Positions 30,838 through 38,511 of a stretch of 47,399 nucleotides of DNA are shown here, piece after piece. The stretch spans positions 1 to 47,399 of IMG/VR virus record IMGVR_UViG_3300045141_000011. One strand, written 5' to 3'. Source of the stretch: a virus. The notes below the pieces were generated by a model. That model made no database searches. It saw only the letters and a program-made list of their open reading frames with translations, and was not told where the DNA came from. Each line of letters begins with the position of its first letter. Within the stretch, counting starts at the first letter, position 1. A program made the translations under genes and the position numbers.

Positions 30838-31066
30838 ATCCTAGACCTCGTAATTTATTTATGATATGCTGCTGCAGCTTCCTTGGCTGCTTTCCTGGCT
30901 TCTTGAACTCAATCAGTGCTGGCCTGCCGCCATCAAGCCAGAAGCAACGATCTGGCCAGCCACGATTTCCCCACAGGTTCAATTTCGTTACTTCTATTCG
31001 GTTTCGCTTGGCCCACAGCACCACCGGATTCTCTACGTTCCTTTCTTGTGGTTTATTTCTGGGCAT
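30581..31066 (-). CDS. VRR-NUC domain nuclease
   Basis: Start at the ATG at 31066, eight bases after AGGAG; the ATG at 31072 is too near. The 161-residue frame has the VRR-NUC pattern in its first 95 residues: NRIEVTKLNLWGNRGWPDR, then RPALIEFKKPGKQPRKLQQH with the catalytic E-x-K, and ALDV-like GYDVASFESPEKAIDWL. Such PD-(D/E)XK nucleases cut branched or flap DNA. The remaining 60 residues, rich in Arg and Glu, run over the helicase start in another frame and may not be part of the functional domain. Confidence 0.8.
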   Translation of the reverse strand: MPRNKPQERNVENPVVLWAKRNRIEVTKLNLWGNRGWPDRCFWLDGGRPALIEFKKPGKQPRKLQQHIINKLRGLGYDVASFESPEKAIDWLKWCIEQRRRAKERAVGTAAVYEEVRQTLADARRRRAVLRARNEEDKHHLGRVKNTQARRHSKTRAYHRS

Positions 31067-31344
31067 ATACATTTCTCCTGCTGACACCTGAAGCACGTTT
31101 CATTTCCATACTTCAGCATGTACGCATTGTTTAGGTCAATGCCGTTGGCGCTGGCCACGGTAAACAGCCAAGCCTGACAATCGCCCAGCTCTTCAGCTAG
31201 ATTGGCAGGGTCTCCATTGCGCAGCGCCTTTGCGACTTCACCTACTTCTTCAACCAGTCGTTGAAAGCACTTGTCAGGGCCGCGTCGCGCGATGGTGTTG
31301 TGGTACTTGTTGAAGTTCGTGTCTTGCGCAGTTTTCATGTCCAT
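31033..31344 (-). CDS. MazG-like nucleotide pyrophosphohydrolase with Cys-rich tail
   Basis: The 103-residue protein has the helical MazG fold with metal-binding acidic motifs EEVGEVAKA (32-40) and EELGDCQAWL (51-60). The C-terminal CFRCQQEKCIC (84-94) adds a likely zinc site, a feature not found in the simplest members. MazG-type enzymes hydrolyse (d)NTPs to monophosphates and here may lower dUTP or unmodified dTTP. The gene ends by overlapping the VRR-NUC start region by 34 bases. GGAG lies nine bases before ATG. Confidence 0.82.
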   Translation of the reverse strand: MDMKTAQDTNFNKYHNTIARRGPDKCFQRLVEEVGEVAKALRNGDPANLAEELGDCQAWLFTVASANGIDLNNAYMLKYGNETCFRCQQEKCICPEINHKKGT

Positions 31345-31346
31345 TG

Positions 31347-31514
31347 CTATTTCGCTCCAATGACAGGAATATTAGCTTGTATCTTGCGTTCGTTAAATTT
31401 CTGCAGAATGTCCCAGAATATTGCTTCTGGATGTTGCTGGTATTCGTGGCACAGCATACCGAATAGACAGCAGACCTGAACAGCATTCAGTTCTACAAGT
31501 TCAGCTGTCAACAT
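31347..31514 (-). CDS. Small hypothetical protein (55 aa)
   Basis: The frame ends with TAG two bases before the MazG-like ATG and contains a helical segment (HEYQQHPEAIFWDILQKFNE). ATG at 31514 has no clear ribosome binding site and the upstream frame is open beyond it, so the start is uncertain (GTG at 31547 is an alternative). The C-terminal half reads like a real protein. Function unknown. Confidence 0.45.
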   Translation of the reverse strand: MLTAELVELNAVQVCCLFGMLCHEYQQHPEAIFWDILQKFNERKIQANIPVIGAK

Positions 31515-31537
31515 TCTGCAGTCATGCTTGCTGCGCT

Positions 31538-32248
31538 TCAGTACTGGCACGGCCCACCATTGCTCTTCCTGAAGAAACAGAAGCGACAGTAATTTCCGGG
31601 TCGTGGCGCGAACCACGTGTCGTTCAGCATAGGCTTGACACGTGCCATCCATTCACGCTGCAGCACAGGCAGTTGATCACCATTGAATTCCGTAATGGCT
31701 TCATTCTGGCCTGCGGGCTGATCAAGATACCAGTGCTTCGTGATTACCTTGGTGGCCGTCGGGTACACCAGCAGCGCGCCCAAGGCGTACAGGCTGCGCT
31801 GCTTTTCGTGGTCTTCATAAATACGGCCAGACTTTACATCTATGACCACCACCACGTCTTCGTTGACCTTGGTGCGCTTGACCATGCGCGTTTCGCTTTG
31901 TAGATAGTGAGCATCCATCTTGATGCGCAGCCAAGCATCGCGGTCAAACCAGCCAGTCTTCTGCCATTCCTTGTTGAAGGCCCATTCCTGCTCGCACAGC
32001 GCCTGCACCTTGCGCAGCATGTCAAAGCCCTGACGGTGGCCCTGCAGCTCTTTAGGCAGCTTCTTCAGTATGCCTTCGGTAAACTGCTGGCTCATGGTGT
32101 GAACTTGGTTGCCGCGTTCGCTGTACTGGTTTTCTGGTTCCTTGCGCTTTTCTACGTGCTTGAACTTGGCCAGCGCAGGGCATTTCGCATAGTCGCTATA
32201 ACGACTGTACGACCATGCTTCAATTCGTGGTGCGTTGTTCTTAGGCAA
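31538..32248 (-). CDS. Cas4/RecB-like PD-(D/E)XK exonuclease with iron-sulphur Cys set
   Basis: TTG start with AAGGAG seven bases upstream. The 236-residue protein opens with WSYSRYSDYAKCPALAKFKH (Cys23), has a nuclease core VVVIDVKSGRIYEDHEKQRS near 133-152 with D-x-K and the downstream Q-x-x-x-Y helix, and ends NYCRFCFFRKSNGGPC with three Cys. One early Cys plus three late Cys is the 4Fe-4S arrangement of Cas4/AddB-type nucleases. It probably resects DNA ends in phage recombination or replication. Sits upstream of MazG-like and VRR-NUC genes. Confidence 0.85.
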   Translation of the reverse strand: MPKNNAPRIEAWSYSRYSDYAKCPALAKFKHVEKRKEPENQYSERGNQVHTMSQQFTEGILKKLPKELQGHRQGFDMLRKVQALCEQEWAFNKEWQKTGWFDRDAWLRIKMDAHYLQSETRMVKRTKVNEDVVVVIDVKSGRIYEDHEKQRSLYALGALLVYPTATKVITKHWYLDQPAGQNEAITEFNGDQLPVLQREWMARVKPMLNDTWFAPRPGNYCRFCFFRKSNGGPCQY

Positions 32249-32381
32249 GGTTGCGCTCCTTCTTCTTAGCTTCAGCCTGCACCAGTTTCGTGCCCAGCTT
32301 GGTGAGTTCCGTCAGCGCATTGAAGAACGCTGTAATACTTTCAAACATTTCATCCTTGCAGTTCTGTGGTACTCGTTTCAT
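32241..32381 (-). CDS. Very small protein between polymerase and nuclease (46 aa)
   Basis: The ATG at 32381 shares a base with the polymerase stop (TAATG), and GGAGG lies 5-6 bases upstream within the polymerase end. The product is a short helical protein (MKRVPQNCKDEMFES, then ALTELTKLGTKLVQAEAKKK). Its TAA overlaps the TTG start of the nuclease gene. Coupling on both sides argues that it is translated. Function unknown. Confidence 0.65.
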   Translation of the reverse strand: MKRVPQNCKDEMFESITAFFNALTELTKLGTKLVQAEAKKKERNLA

Positions 32382-34270
32382 TATGCCTCCTTCAGCTTTT
32401 CAAGTGTTCCCCAGTTCGGGCCGCCTTCACCATCGCTCAACATGGGCACGTCAACCTCAACGCTCTGCATACATTCACGCAGCAGCAGCATTTCCTGTTT
32501 GAACCTCTTGTGTGCGGCACTTATGTTATTTTCGTCGTGTACCGTAAGCAAGAACCTGCCTTCACGTTTGGGATGCTCATGGTACCGTATGATGCTTTCC
32601 TTTGTGACATCCGCGGCGCTGCCTTGAATCAGGTAGTTCAGTAGCTTATAGTAGAACTCCATGACACGCTGGAACTTCTTGCTAAACTTGGCTGGCTCAA
32701 CAAAGTATTCACGTCCTCCCCACGTGCGTATGGGCAATCCACGTTTGGCGTGCGCCACGATAAGCTTCGCCAGCTGGGCCACTCCGGGCATATACTGATT
32801 CTTCGCAGCGCGTATTTCTGCCGCCGTGCGCACGTCTACGTTCATGGCAATGGCCAGCTCGCCCAGCCCACGTCCATAGATATCAGCGAAGTTCAATATC
32901 TTCACAGGATCACGATCCAGGTGTATGCCCGTTATTTCTTCAATAGCTTCCTGCACCTTGGTATGGATATCCAGACGCGGGTCATCGTTGTACGCACGCA
33001 TCAAATCACCATCTTCAAAGTGGGCCAGCAAGCGCAGCTCTTGCTGATTGTAATCACGCCTTCCCCACGTGTCGCCTTTGTCTGGAAGCCAGTATTTCCT
33101 TAGACGCGGCAACGGCGGCAGATTTGGAAACGCCTTGGCTAGAAAGTCAAGGTACGGCCCAAAGTCTGCATCCTTCTGCTTTCCAAATACCTTGGGAATG
33201 TTCATGAAACTGGGATTGCTGCTGAATCTTCCAGTGCGCGCACCAGCGCCCTTTTCATTGCCGTGCGTCTGGCGTACTTGGTTCCAGTTCGTAAAGATGC
33301 GTCCACCGCTGGCCTGCGCCATGTCCAGCCACGTCAACATGAACATACTAAGACAGGTAGCCAGCCGTGAACGGTACCCATAGATGGCCGCCGTGGCCTT
33401 GTGATTGAACATGTCAATCGTCATGTTCTTCTTGGCGATGCTGCGCTTGCCAGTCTTGGTCAGTACCCAGTCTGTGACAATACCAGCCTTGTCCAGTGCA
33501 TCCGCCATGTCAGCGTCAGCATCAATGTTCAAGTTCGGCGCCTTCAACTTCTTGCGCAGCCATTCGTCGCACCAGCCGATAGCCTGCTGATACATGCTGA
33601 TGTCACGCTGCAGCGCAGGCAGGTCAACATTGACGCCATCGCGTTCGTTTTCCAGCATGATGGGCATCAGGTGCCGTTCGCGGTCGTACGATGCCTGCAT
33701 TCCACGCGCACATATTTCCTTATGAAGCTTGTTGAACAGACGTTCAGTGCGCAGCACGTCACCGTCAGCATAACGGCCCACCAAGTCGCCTGGAGCCAGA
33801 CATATATAGGCACCTGCCGTGCTAGGCTTGCGCTTGGCTTCGTTGACATTAGCCAGTATCCAGTCGTTGACGTTGTCACGCTCTGTAGGCTTCATTCCAA
33901 GTATGGCCTGCGCTGCTGGCTTCAGGCTCAAGCTGGCCGCATAGGGGTCATGTAGAAACAACAGGTACAACGTGTCTTCAATGCGGTTCCATTCTATCTT
34001 CGGCATCCCCATGTGAGTCTGCGCCACGTCAACGTCAAACTTCGCGTACTGAAACAGTAGCTGTTCGCCGCTGCGCCATGCGCCCAGCAGCACCTGACGC
34101 GCCTGCGCCTTGGTGCAGTTATTGGCCGTTGGATGTCCCCAAGCGTAGTAGCGGCTCTTCTTATCACCCTGTCCTTTGATGCTGAAGCCCACTGGAACAG
34201 GTGGATACGCAGGCCGCCGTTCTATGCCTTCGGTTTCAAAGTCTATCGTGATTGGCTTCGGTGTTGACAT
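32381..34270 (-). CDS. Family A DNA polymerase
   Basis: A 629-residue replicative polymerase with 3'-5' exonuclease and polymerase domains. Exonuclease motifs: ITIDFETEG at 7-15, then EDTLYLLFLHDP near 98-109 and YADGDVLRT near 166-174. Polymerase motifs: RRDYNQQELRLLAHF (motif A, near 405), VKILNFADIYGRG (motif B, near 456), and LTVHDENN (motif C, near 577). Phe in motif B (NFADIYG) matches E. coli Phe762, a residue linked in virus surveys to virulent phages. The SSB-like gene is upstream. It overlaps the preceding small gene by 35 bases. Confidence 0.95.
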   Translation of the reverse strand: MSTPKPITIDFETEGIERRPAYPPVPVGFSIKGQGDKKSRYYAWGHPTANNCTKAQARQVLLGAWRSGEQLLFQYAKFDVDVAQTHMGMPKIEWNRIEDTLYLLFLHDPYAASLSLKPAAQAILGMKPTERDNVNDWILANVNEAKRKPSTAGAYICLAPGDLVGRYADGDVLRTERLFNKLHKEICARGMQASYDRERHLMPIMLENERDGVNVDLPALQRDISMYQQAIGWCDEWLRKKLKAPNLNIDADADMADALDKAGIVTDWVLTKTGKRSIAKKNMTIDMFNHKATAAIYGYRSRLATCLSMFMLTWLDMAQASGGRIFTNWNQVRQTHGNEKGAGARTGRFSSNPSFMNIPKVFGKQKDADFGPYLDFLAKAFPNLPPLPRLRKYWLPDKGDTWGRRDYNQQELRLLAHFEDGDLMRAYNDDPRLDIHTKVQEAIEEITGIHLDRDPVKILNFADIYGRGLGELAIAMNVDVRTAAEIRAAKNQYMPGVAQLAKLIVAHAKRGLPIRTWGGREYFVEPAKFSKKFQRVMEFYYKLLNYLIQGSAADVTKESIIRYHEHPKREGRFLLTVHDENNISAAHKRFKQEMLLLRECMQSVEVDVPMLSDGEGGPNWGTLEKLKEA

Positions 34271-34484
34271 GCGCCTCCTTCTTGATAGGCGTCAGCAGTT
34301 CGCGGCGCTCACGGTCACAGCGCAGCTGGTTGAATTTCCCGTAGATGCGCATTAGAAAAGCTACGCGCCTCTTGTTGTTCTTTTCGCGTTCCAGCAATTG
34401 ACGGCAACGCTTTTCATCTATCGTGCGCAGCGCGTCGTTCAGCGCTGTCCAGTTTGCCAATACCCTGTCTTGTGCCGCTACCAC
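34236..34484 (-). CDS. Small charged helical protein upstream of polymerase
   Basis: GTG at 34484 is five bases after GGAGG; the GTG at 34490 overlaps the site and is unlikely. The product of 82 residues is rich in Arg, Glu and Lys (RTIDEKRCRQLLEREKNNKRR) and predicted helical. Its end overlaps the polymerase start by 35 bases, so the two are probably co-translated. Could be an accessory to polymerase or SSB; no family recognised. Confidence 0.6.
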   Translation of the reverse strand: MVAAQDRVLANWTALNDALRTIDEKRCRQLLEREKNNKRRVAFLMRIYGKFNQLRCDRERRELLTPIKKEAHVNTEANHDRL

Positions 34485-34501
34485 ATTCACCTCCTAATAC
34501 A

Positions 34502-34526
34502 GCGGCAGCCCTGCGCAGGCTGCCGC
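34502..34526 (-). terminator. Hairpin after the SSB-like gene
   Basis: A perfect 9-bp stem (GCGGCAGCC with GGCTGCCGC) and 7-nt loop lie just after the SSB-like stop (34533) and before the next ribosome binding site. A short TGTATT follows on the leftward strand. It likely raises SSB mRNA stability or lowers readthrough to polymerase. Confidence 0.65.
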
Positions 34527-34532
34527 CTATGG

Positions 34533-35342
34533 TTAACGCGCGAACTTGCTGGGCTTGGCCGCTGCCTTGCCCTTGGGTGGAACTCGCGCTGGCGTTACGT
34601 TACGGCCACGCGCACCACGCTTGACGGGCTCAGCAGGTGCCGTGAACTCAGGATACGGGAACATGATTTCCTTAGCCACGGTCTTGGCCTTCTCAATCAG
34701 CTCGCCGATCTTGTCGCCGTCCTCAATCTGTTCAACCATCTTGAACAGCACCTTGAACTGCGTGTCGTTATCCGGTATCACCGTAATTTCAGTAATCACG
34801 GCCAGTGGCGGACGCTTCAACAGTTCGTCCAGCTGGCGCACGTACCCAGCCCAGCCCTTGACGCTGGTGACGGGAATATGCAGATACGCCACTTCGGCAC
34901 CCATGATGTCTTCAAGGTCGCTTTCACTAATCAAGCCAAGACGGCGCTTGTTTCCGCACGCCTTGCCACGGCCAGTGTCAGCGCTTCCCCACTCATTCAT
35001 GGCGCAGCCCTTGCACTGTTCGTTCTGCGGCTCGGGTGATTTTTCATGCGGAGCCAAGTCTTCCTCAACGCGAGCGAAGGCGTAGCATTCCGGGCTCTGT
35101 GGTACGGCAGAGTTGAACTTGCCCTTGTACCACGCATTGTGAAGCACGTGATCCAGGATAATCACGCGCATCTTGTTTTCAGGTATTTCAGCGCCTTGGT
35201 ACTGCAGGCGGCCTCCCTGTAGTTTTATCATGTTGCCGCCTGCTCCAACGTTCTTTTCTGTTTCTGTGGCGGCACCTGCCAGCTTCGCAAGCTCAGCATC
35301 CCACTTGACGAGGCTGGTACCAGCAGCTTTCTTCTTGGCCAT
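34533..35342 (-). CDS. Probable single-stranded DNA-binding protein
   Basis: AAGGAG precedes ATG. The 269-residue protein has a zinc-type set CKGCAMNEWGSADTGRGKAC near 111-130 and a core with VAYLHIPVTSVKGWAGYVRQL (in parts) near 150-170. The C-terminus is Lys/Pro/Ala-rich and basic. Phage SSBs with a CxxC...GKGKAC motif of this kind occur directly upstream of family A polymerases, as here. Binding of ssDNA at the fork is inferred from this context and the pattern. The hairpin at 34502-34526 follows it. Confidence 0.78.
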   Translation of the reverse strand: MAKKKAAGTSLVKWDAELAKLAGAATETEKNVGAGGNMIKLQGGRLQYQGAEIPENKMRVIILDHVLHNAWYKGKFNSAVPQSPECYAFARVEEDLAPHEKSPEPQNEQCKGCAMNEWGSADTGRGKACGNKRRLGLISESDLEDIMGAEVAYLHIPVTSVKGWAGYVRQLDELLKRPPLAVITEITVIPDNDTQFKVLFKMVEQIEDGDKIGELIEKAKTVAKEIMFPYPEFTAPAEPVKRGARGRNVTPARVPPKGKAAAKPSKFAR

Positions 35343-35350
35343 ATTGCTCC

Positions 35351-35662
35351 TTATTTTACTTCTGTTATTTCTACTTCGTTGGTTGTGTCATCAATATAAC
35401 TTTTCATGATGCGCTGCGAAAATGCTTCTGCCATCGCAGCTTGACTAGCCACATGTTTCTGTCTAGACAACAATAATTCATGCTCATGCCGCATAAACAT
35501 TTCCAGGCGCTCAGCCTGCTGCGTATGCAAAATCCGCTGATGTGTCTTACGATGAGAAATGTCAGACACGAGCTTCATCTTCTTGCGTTGAATACCTGCA
35601 GCAATCTGCCAGAGATACCAAGCGCACAGACTGTACCACCAGCGACCTGCATAATTTTTCAT
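35351..35662 (-). CDS. Small hypothetical helical protein (103 aa)
   Basis: The frame starts just after the stop of a 21-codon leader and has no good ribosome binding site of its own, so coupling to the leader may be needed. An internal Met at 35578 is an alternative start. The first part is aromatic (WWYSLCAWYLWQIAAG) and the rest is charged and helical (HTQQAERLEMFMRHEHELLL). It ends nine bases before the SSB-like gene. Function unknown. Confidence 0.55.
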   Translation of the reverse strand: MKNYAGRWWYSLCAWYLWQIAAGIQRKKMKLVSDISHRKTHQRILHTQQAERLEMFMRHEHELLLSRQKHVASQAAMAEAFSQRIMKSYIDDTTNEVEITEVK

Positions 35663-35667
35663 TTTTT

Positions 35668-35733
35668 TTATTTTTCTACTTTCTGCGTTTCAGCGTTAGA
35701 GGCAAAACGCTTTTCGCACATTTCAAAATACAT
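35668..35733 (-). CDS. 21-codon small ORF or leader peptide
   Basis: AAGGAA lies before ATG at 35733. The peptide reads MYFEMCEKRFAS then NAETQKVEK and ends with TAA five bases before the ATG of the 103-codon gene. The following stretch is A-rich. The arrangement looks like a coupled leader that could govern translation of the next gene. Confidence 0.4.
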   Translation of the reverse strand: MYFEMCEKRFASNAETQKVEK

Positions 35734-35747
35734 TGCGTATTCCTTTC

Positions 35748-36140
35748 TTATTTCAATTTCGTACAGCTAACCTTCTTCACCTGCATACGGCCCACGCCTG
35801 GAATCTGCTTCTTGCTGTCCCAGCGTTCCTGCACAGCGCCTTCGCTTACACGGCGCTGCATCAATTCAAACTCACCAGTCTTCTTCAAGTGACTGTAGAA
35901 CTTGTCCCAGTCTTCAACGACTGGCTTGGCTGACTGTGTGATCTGAATGCGCGCCACACGGCCTGCGATGCCTGTGCTGTCCTTCGGCAGTTGATTGATG
36001 AAGAACTCGTTGAGTGCAGCCTCAACATCTTGCATCTTATTGATTTCGTGCTGCAGCTTATACCGTGCTTCACGCGTGCTGTACAGCAGGTCAGCGCAGG
36101 CGGCAGGGCTTTTCGGTATTTTGATTACCTTTTCAGGCAT
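35748..36140 (-). CDS. Conserved phage protein of unknown function (130 aa)
   Basis: AAGGAG is 9 bases before ATG. The protein starts with a helical region (SPAACADLLYSTREARYKLQ), then has QLPKDSTGIAGRVARIQI and KPVVEDWDKFYSHLKKTGEF near 73-92, and ends with IPGVGRMQVKKVSCTKL. This combination occurs in many phages near SSB and polymerase genes, and a DNA-related role is likely, but its biochemistry is unknown. A hairpin overlapping the lipoprotein stop lies upstream. Confidence 0.78.
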   Translation of the reverse strand: MPEKVIKIPKSPAACADLLYSTREARYKLQHEINKMQDVEAALNEFFINQLPKDSTGIAGRVARIQITQSAKPVVEDWDKFYSHLKKTGEFELMQRRVSEGAVQERWDSKKQIPGVGRMQVKKVSCTKLK

Positions 36141-36162
36141 CTAATACTACTCCTTCAAAGAA

Positions 36163-36210
36163 GATACCGTGGCCGCCGTGCCGCGACCACGGGCTTTTCG
36201 CTACGGTATC
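36163..36210 (-). terminator. Compound hairpin after the lipoprotein gene
   Basis: An outer 8-bp stem (GATACCGT and ACGGTATC) contains an inner stem (CCGTG/CACGG). The lipoprotein stop codon lies within it, and TTCTTTG follows on the leftward strand. It acts plausibly as terminator between the 36-39 kb unit and the SSB/polymerase unit. Confidence 0.65.
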
Positions 36211-36959
36211 TGCTTGGTGAACGCTGCGTTCAGGTTCACCAGCATATCACCGTTAGTTCGCGTGACAGTTACAATCACACGATCCAGGTTCTGAACTGCG
36301 AACGACGCGGTGCTCTGGCACACCTGATCATCATTCTGCACGGCCAGCGCGCACGTCAACCCAGTTGAAAGCACGGTGCCGCTGCGCTTCACCCACACGG
36401 TGACCAACACTGGGTTCTGCACGACCGTACCCTTTTCAACACTGACCACAAGGTTACTGATATGTCCGTCACCGAACACGATCTTCCCTGTATCGTTGAA
36501 GCCAGCGGCCTTGCTTCCGTCCGTATCGTTGTCAACCCAAGAATGGCTGCAGGTTTCATCCACTGTCTGGCCCACGCCGAACAGAGTGATGGTGGCCACA
36601 TTGCCACCTGTTACGGCCGGACTGGACTGGCAATCACCTTCCCAGTTCTGCTCGACGGCCACAATCGTTGCGGCCTCGACGGTCGGCAGTGAAAACCAGC
36701 CGTGCGTCTCGAGCTTCACAACAGTTTTCTGCTGTGCAGCCTGAACGTGCATGCCACGAACGCGAGTGAACGACATTACAGGCGCTGCCACAGCCTGCGG
36801 GACAGGCGTCGGCGAAGGCGTTGCAATTGGCGTCGGTGACGGCTGCGGATTGGGCGAAGGTTTATTGTGATGTCCGCAGCCAGCGATCGCGAAGCTGAGG
36901 AACGTTGCCAGGATCAAGGAAACTAATCCTGAGTACATTGTTTGAGTAGTTCGTTTCAT
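36201..36959 (-). CDS. Phage-encoded lipoprotein
   Basis: The 252-residue protein has a classic lipoprotein signal: Lys/Arg start, hydrophobic GLVSLILATFLSFAIA, then the lipobox AGC with Cys28. A Pro/Ser/Thr-rich linker follows (residues about 32-55, with repeats such as PSPTP). The remainder is beta-rich with several Cys pairs, suiting an oxidising compartment. It would be anchored to a membrane and exposed outside the cytoplasm. Phage lipoproteins of this type often block receptors or superinfection; that role is an inference. It is coupled to an upstream 47-codon gene (ATGA). Confidence 0.85.
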   Translation of the reverse strand: MKRTTQTMYSGLVSLILATFLSFAIAGCGHHNKPSPNPQPSPTPIATPSPTPVPQAVAAPVMSFTRVRGMHVQAAQQKTVVKLETHGWFSLPTVEAATIVAVEQNWEGDCQSSPAVTGGNVATITLFGVGQTVDETCSHSWVDNDTDGSKAAGFNDTGKIVFGDGHISNLVVSVEKGTVVQNPVLVTVWVKRSGTVLSTGLTCALAVQNDDQVCQSTASFAVQNLDRVIVTVTRTNGDMLVNLNAAFTKQIP

Positions 36960-37099
36960 ACTTTCTCCTTTTTAGTTTTCAAAACTTTTTGATGCGAACG
37001 CAACCAAGCAATAATCATTGCTTCAGACCACAACGCAAAGCCCTTTGGCACTCGAGCTTTGGGATTAGCATTCGCAACTAATTTTTCAATTTCTTTCAC
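36956..37099 (-). CDS. 47-residue protein coupled to the lipoprotein
   Basis: GTG at 37099 has AAGGAG at good distance. The peptide is MKEIEKLVANANPK, then ARVPKGFALWSEAMIIAWLR and a Lys-rich end. Its TGA overlaps the lipoprotein ATG. It may form one amphipathic helix. No function known; translation-coupling suggests the two proteins are needed together. Confidence 0.65.
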   Translation of the reverse strand: MKEIEKLVANANPKARVPKGFALWSEAMIIAWLRSHQKVLKTKKEKV

Positions 37100-37101
37100 T
37101 T

Positions 37102-37398
37102 TCAATTCTCCTTCAGCAGCGCGACGTATTTCCATGGCTCTTTATCGCCGTCCATCGTGAACAGCAGTTTGCTCGCCTTCGGATCTGGGCCGTCATAAAT
37201 ATAGGTCAGGTAATCACGGCCCACTTCGATCCATACGCGTTGATCCTGGTGGAAGCACAGCGCGCCAGATCCGAAGTGCAGAGACGTCAAGGTAATCGCA
37301 GGCCAACGCGGCAGGATCGCAACGCGCTCCATCTTCGTCGGCCCTTGCACCATCTGGTAGCCAATCGGTTTCGGTTTGTATTTCGGTGCGCGCTTCAT
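37102..37398 (-). CDS. Small hypothetical protein (98 aa)
   Basis: ATG overlaps the stop of the upstream Cys-rich gene (ATGA). The protein begins with a basic stretch (KRAPKYKPKPIGYQMV) and has a beta-rich body (ERVAILPRWPAITLTSLHFG; RVWIEVGRDYLTYIYDGPD) ending in a short helix. No Cys pairs or membrane helix. The gene ends two bases before the start region of the 47-codon gene. No family recognised. Confidence 0.72.
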   Translation of the reverse strand: MKRAPKYKPKPIGYQMVQGPTKMERVAILPRWPAITLTSLHFGSGALCFHQDQRVWIEVGRDYLTYIYDGPDPKASKLLFTMDGDKEPWKYVALLKEN

Positions 37399-37643
37399 TT
37401 CTTTCTTCTATCCTTTCCAGATCTGCGTTCAATATCGTGGTACGCATCTGGACATTCATTAAACCACTGATTACCACTAATATCGGTTGAGCGACGTTTC
37501 GTGATTGGTCTTCCAGGAACTATTCTTCCTGGAGCGTCCATTGGCCATGAACCTCTAATGTCATGACGACAATCACCGCCACAGGTTGGACAAGGTTTTA
37601 TGTCGCCACAAGATTTACAAGAAGATTTTTCTTTTCTTGTCAT
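37395..37643 (-). CDS. Cys-rich small protein, likely zinc-binding (82 aa)
   Basis: The N-terminus has CKSCGDIKPCPTCGGDC (residues 9-25), five Cys in a row of CxxC motifs followed by His, enough for one zinc ribbon or a knuckle. The C-terminus is Arg/Lys-rich (DIERRSGKDRRKK). It starts by overlapping the upstream gene stop (ATGA). It may bind nucleic acid or a host protein. No family is recognised beyond the metal motif. Confidence 0.7.
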   Translation of the reverse strand: MTRKEKSSCKSCGDIKPCPTCGGDCRHDIRGSWPMDAPGRIVPGRPITKRRSTDISGNQWFNECPDAYHDIERRSGKDRRKK

Positions 37644-38164
37644 TTCTTGCCTCGTTTCTTTGTAGGTCTCTCTGCTTTCTTCTGCGAGACCTTTTCATGT
37701 CCGTTGTCTTGCCTCTGCGCGCCTTGCTGTTCAGATGCAGAACCAAGCCACGCGAAAAGATTATCGGAATCAGCATTGATTAGCTCCTCGTACACTTTGA
37801 AAATGTAATCCAGTTCCGGGTTCGTATCCATGTCGTACTCACCACGTGGGCCATACGACGCGATGTTGATGGCATAACTAAGGTTCGGCGTCCACGCAAT
37901 GCGTTCCCCATCTTCAAGACGCAGCGCTACGTCGGCGGTCGTTATAGCATCAGTCATTCGCTGCAGCAGAAAGCCATAGTCGTCTATGATCTGCTGCTGG
38001 TATGAACGCAGGCCCACTGTGGCGAGCAGCACCACGTGAGGCAGAACTTCTGCGGGCAGGCGGTCAACCTTAATTACGTTGCCGCTGGCCAGCGCGATCA
38101 CAAGGTTGCTAACGTTCACGGGGTTCTTGCAGCCGCTGAAGAAATATTCTGCCTGTGGTGTCAC
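37640..38164 (-). CDS. Hypothetical protein (174 aa)
   Basis: GTG at 38164 lies six bases after GGAGGT and overlaps the upstream stop. The product is mixed alpha/beta with strands GNVIKVDRLPAEVLPHVVLLA near 29-49 (in parts) and a helix around QQQIIDDYGFLLQRM. The last 35 residues are hydrophilic and basic, ending KKAERPTKKRGKK. No known motif. It is part of a six-gene coupled series of small unknown genes downstream of the promoter at 39221-39249. Confidence 0.75.
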   Translation of the reverse strand: MTPQAEYFFSGCKNPVNVSNLVIALASGNVIKVDRLPAEVLPHVVLLATVGLRSYQQQIIDDYGFLLQRMTDAITTADVALRLEDGERIAWTPNLSYAINIASYGPRGEYDMDTNPELDYIFKVYEELINADSDNLFAWLGSASEQQGAQRQDNGHEKVSQKKAERPTKKRGKK

Positions 38165-38511
38165 TTCATAACCTCCGACACTAGCTTTGCTACTTCGTCA
38201 ACATTCTGTGGCGTATCACTTGACAGTAGAATGCCATTTCGCTTCACTGTCAAATTATCAAGAATATGTTTAGCGATGTTGACAGCGACGGATTCAACTG
38301 GCCGCCACAACTGTTGAACGTGAAACTGCGCTGCCACTTCGCAGGTCTTGCGCAGCTGACCTTTGTAGTCCTGCGAAAGTGGCAGTTCAAGATTGGGTTC
38401 AGCATGATGGCGCATCTCTTGTGCGTGGTTCGGTTCACATAGCGTTCTACCATTATTGTCAATGATGTGAACTCGTGAGTTGCGCCAGCGTATCGCACGA
38501 AAAGTCTTCAT
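38161..38511 (-). CDS. Hypothetical protein (116 aa)
   Basis: ATG overlaps the upstream stop (ATGA) with GAGG seven bases before. The sequence shows a basic N-terminus (TFRAIRWRNSRVHII), a His-rich middle (NHAQEMRHHAEPN), and a helical end (NVDEVAKLVSEVM). The His cluster could bind metal, though no paired Cys is present. Function unknown; no family recognised. Confidence 0.7.
   Translation of the reverse strand: MKTFRAIRWRNSRVHIIDNNGRTLCEPNHAQEMRHHAEPNLELPLSQDYKGQLRKTCEVAAQFHVQQLWRPVESVAVNIAKHILDNLTVKRNGILLSSDTPQNVDEVAKLVSEVMK

Noticed and set aside
37214-37477. Minus-strand frame overlapping the 98-aa and Cys-rich genes
   Set aside because: The other two frames are coupled and have better starts. 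This one is Arg/Asp-rich without a ribosome binding site.
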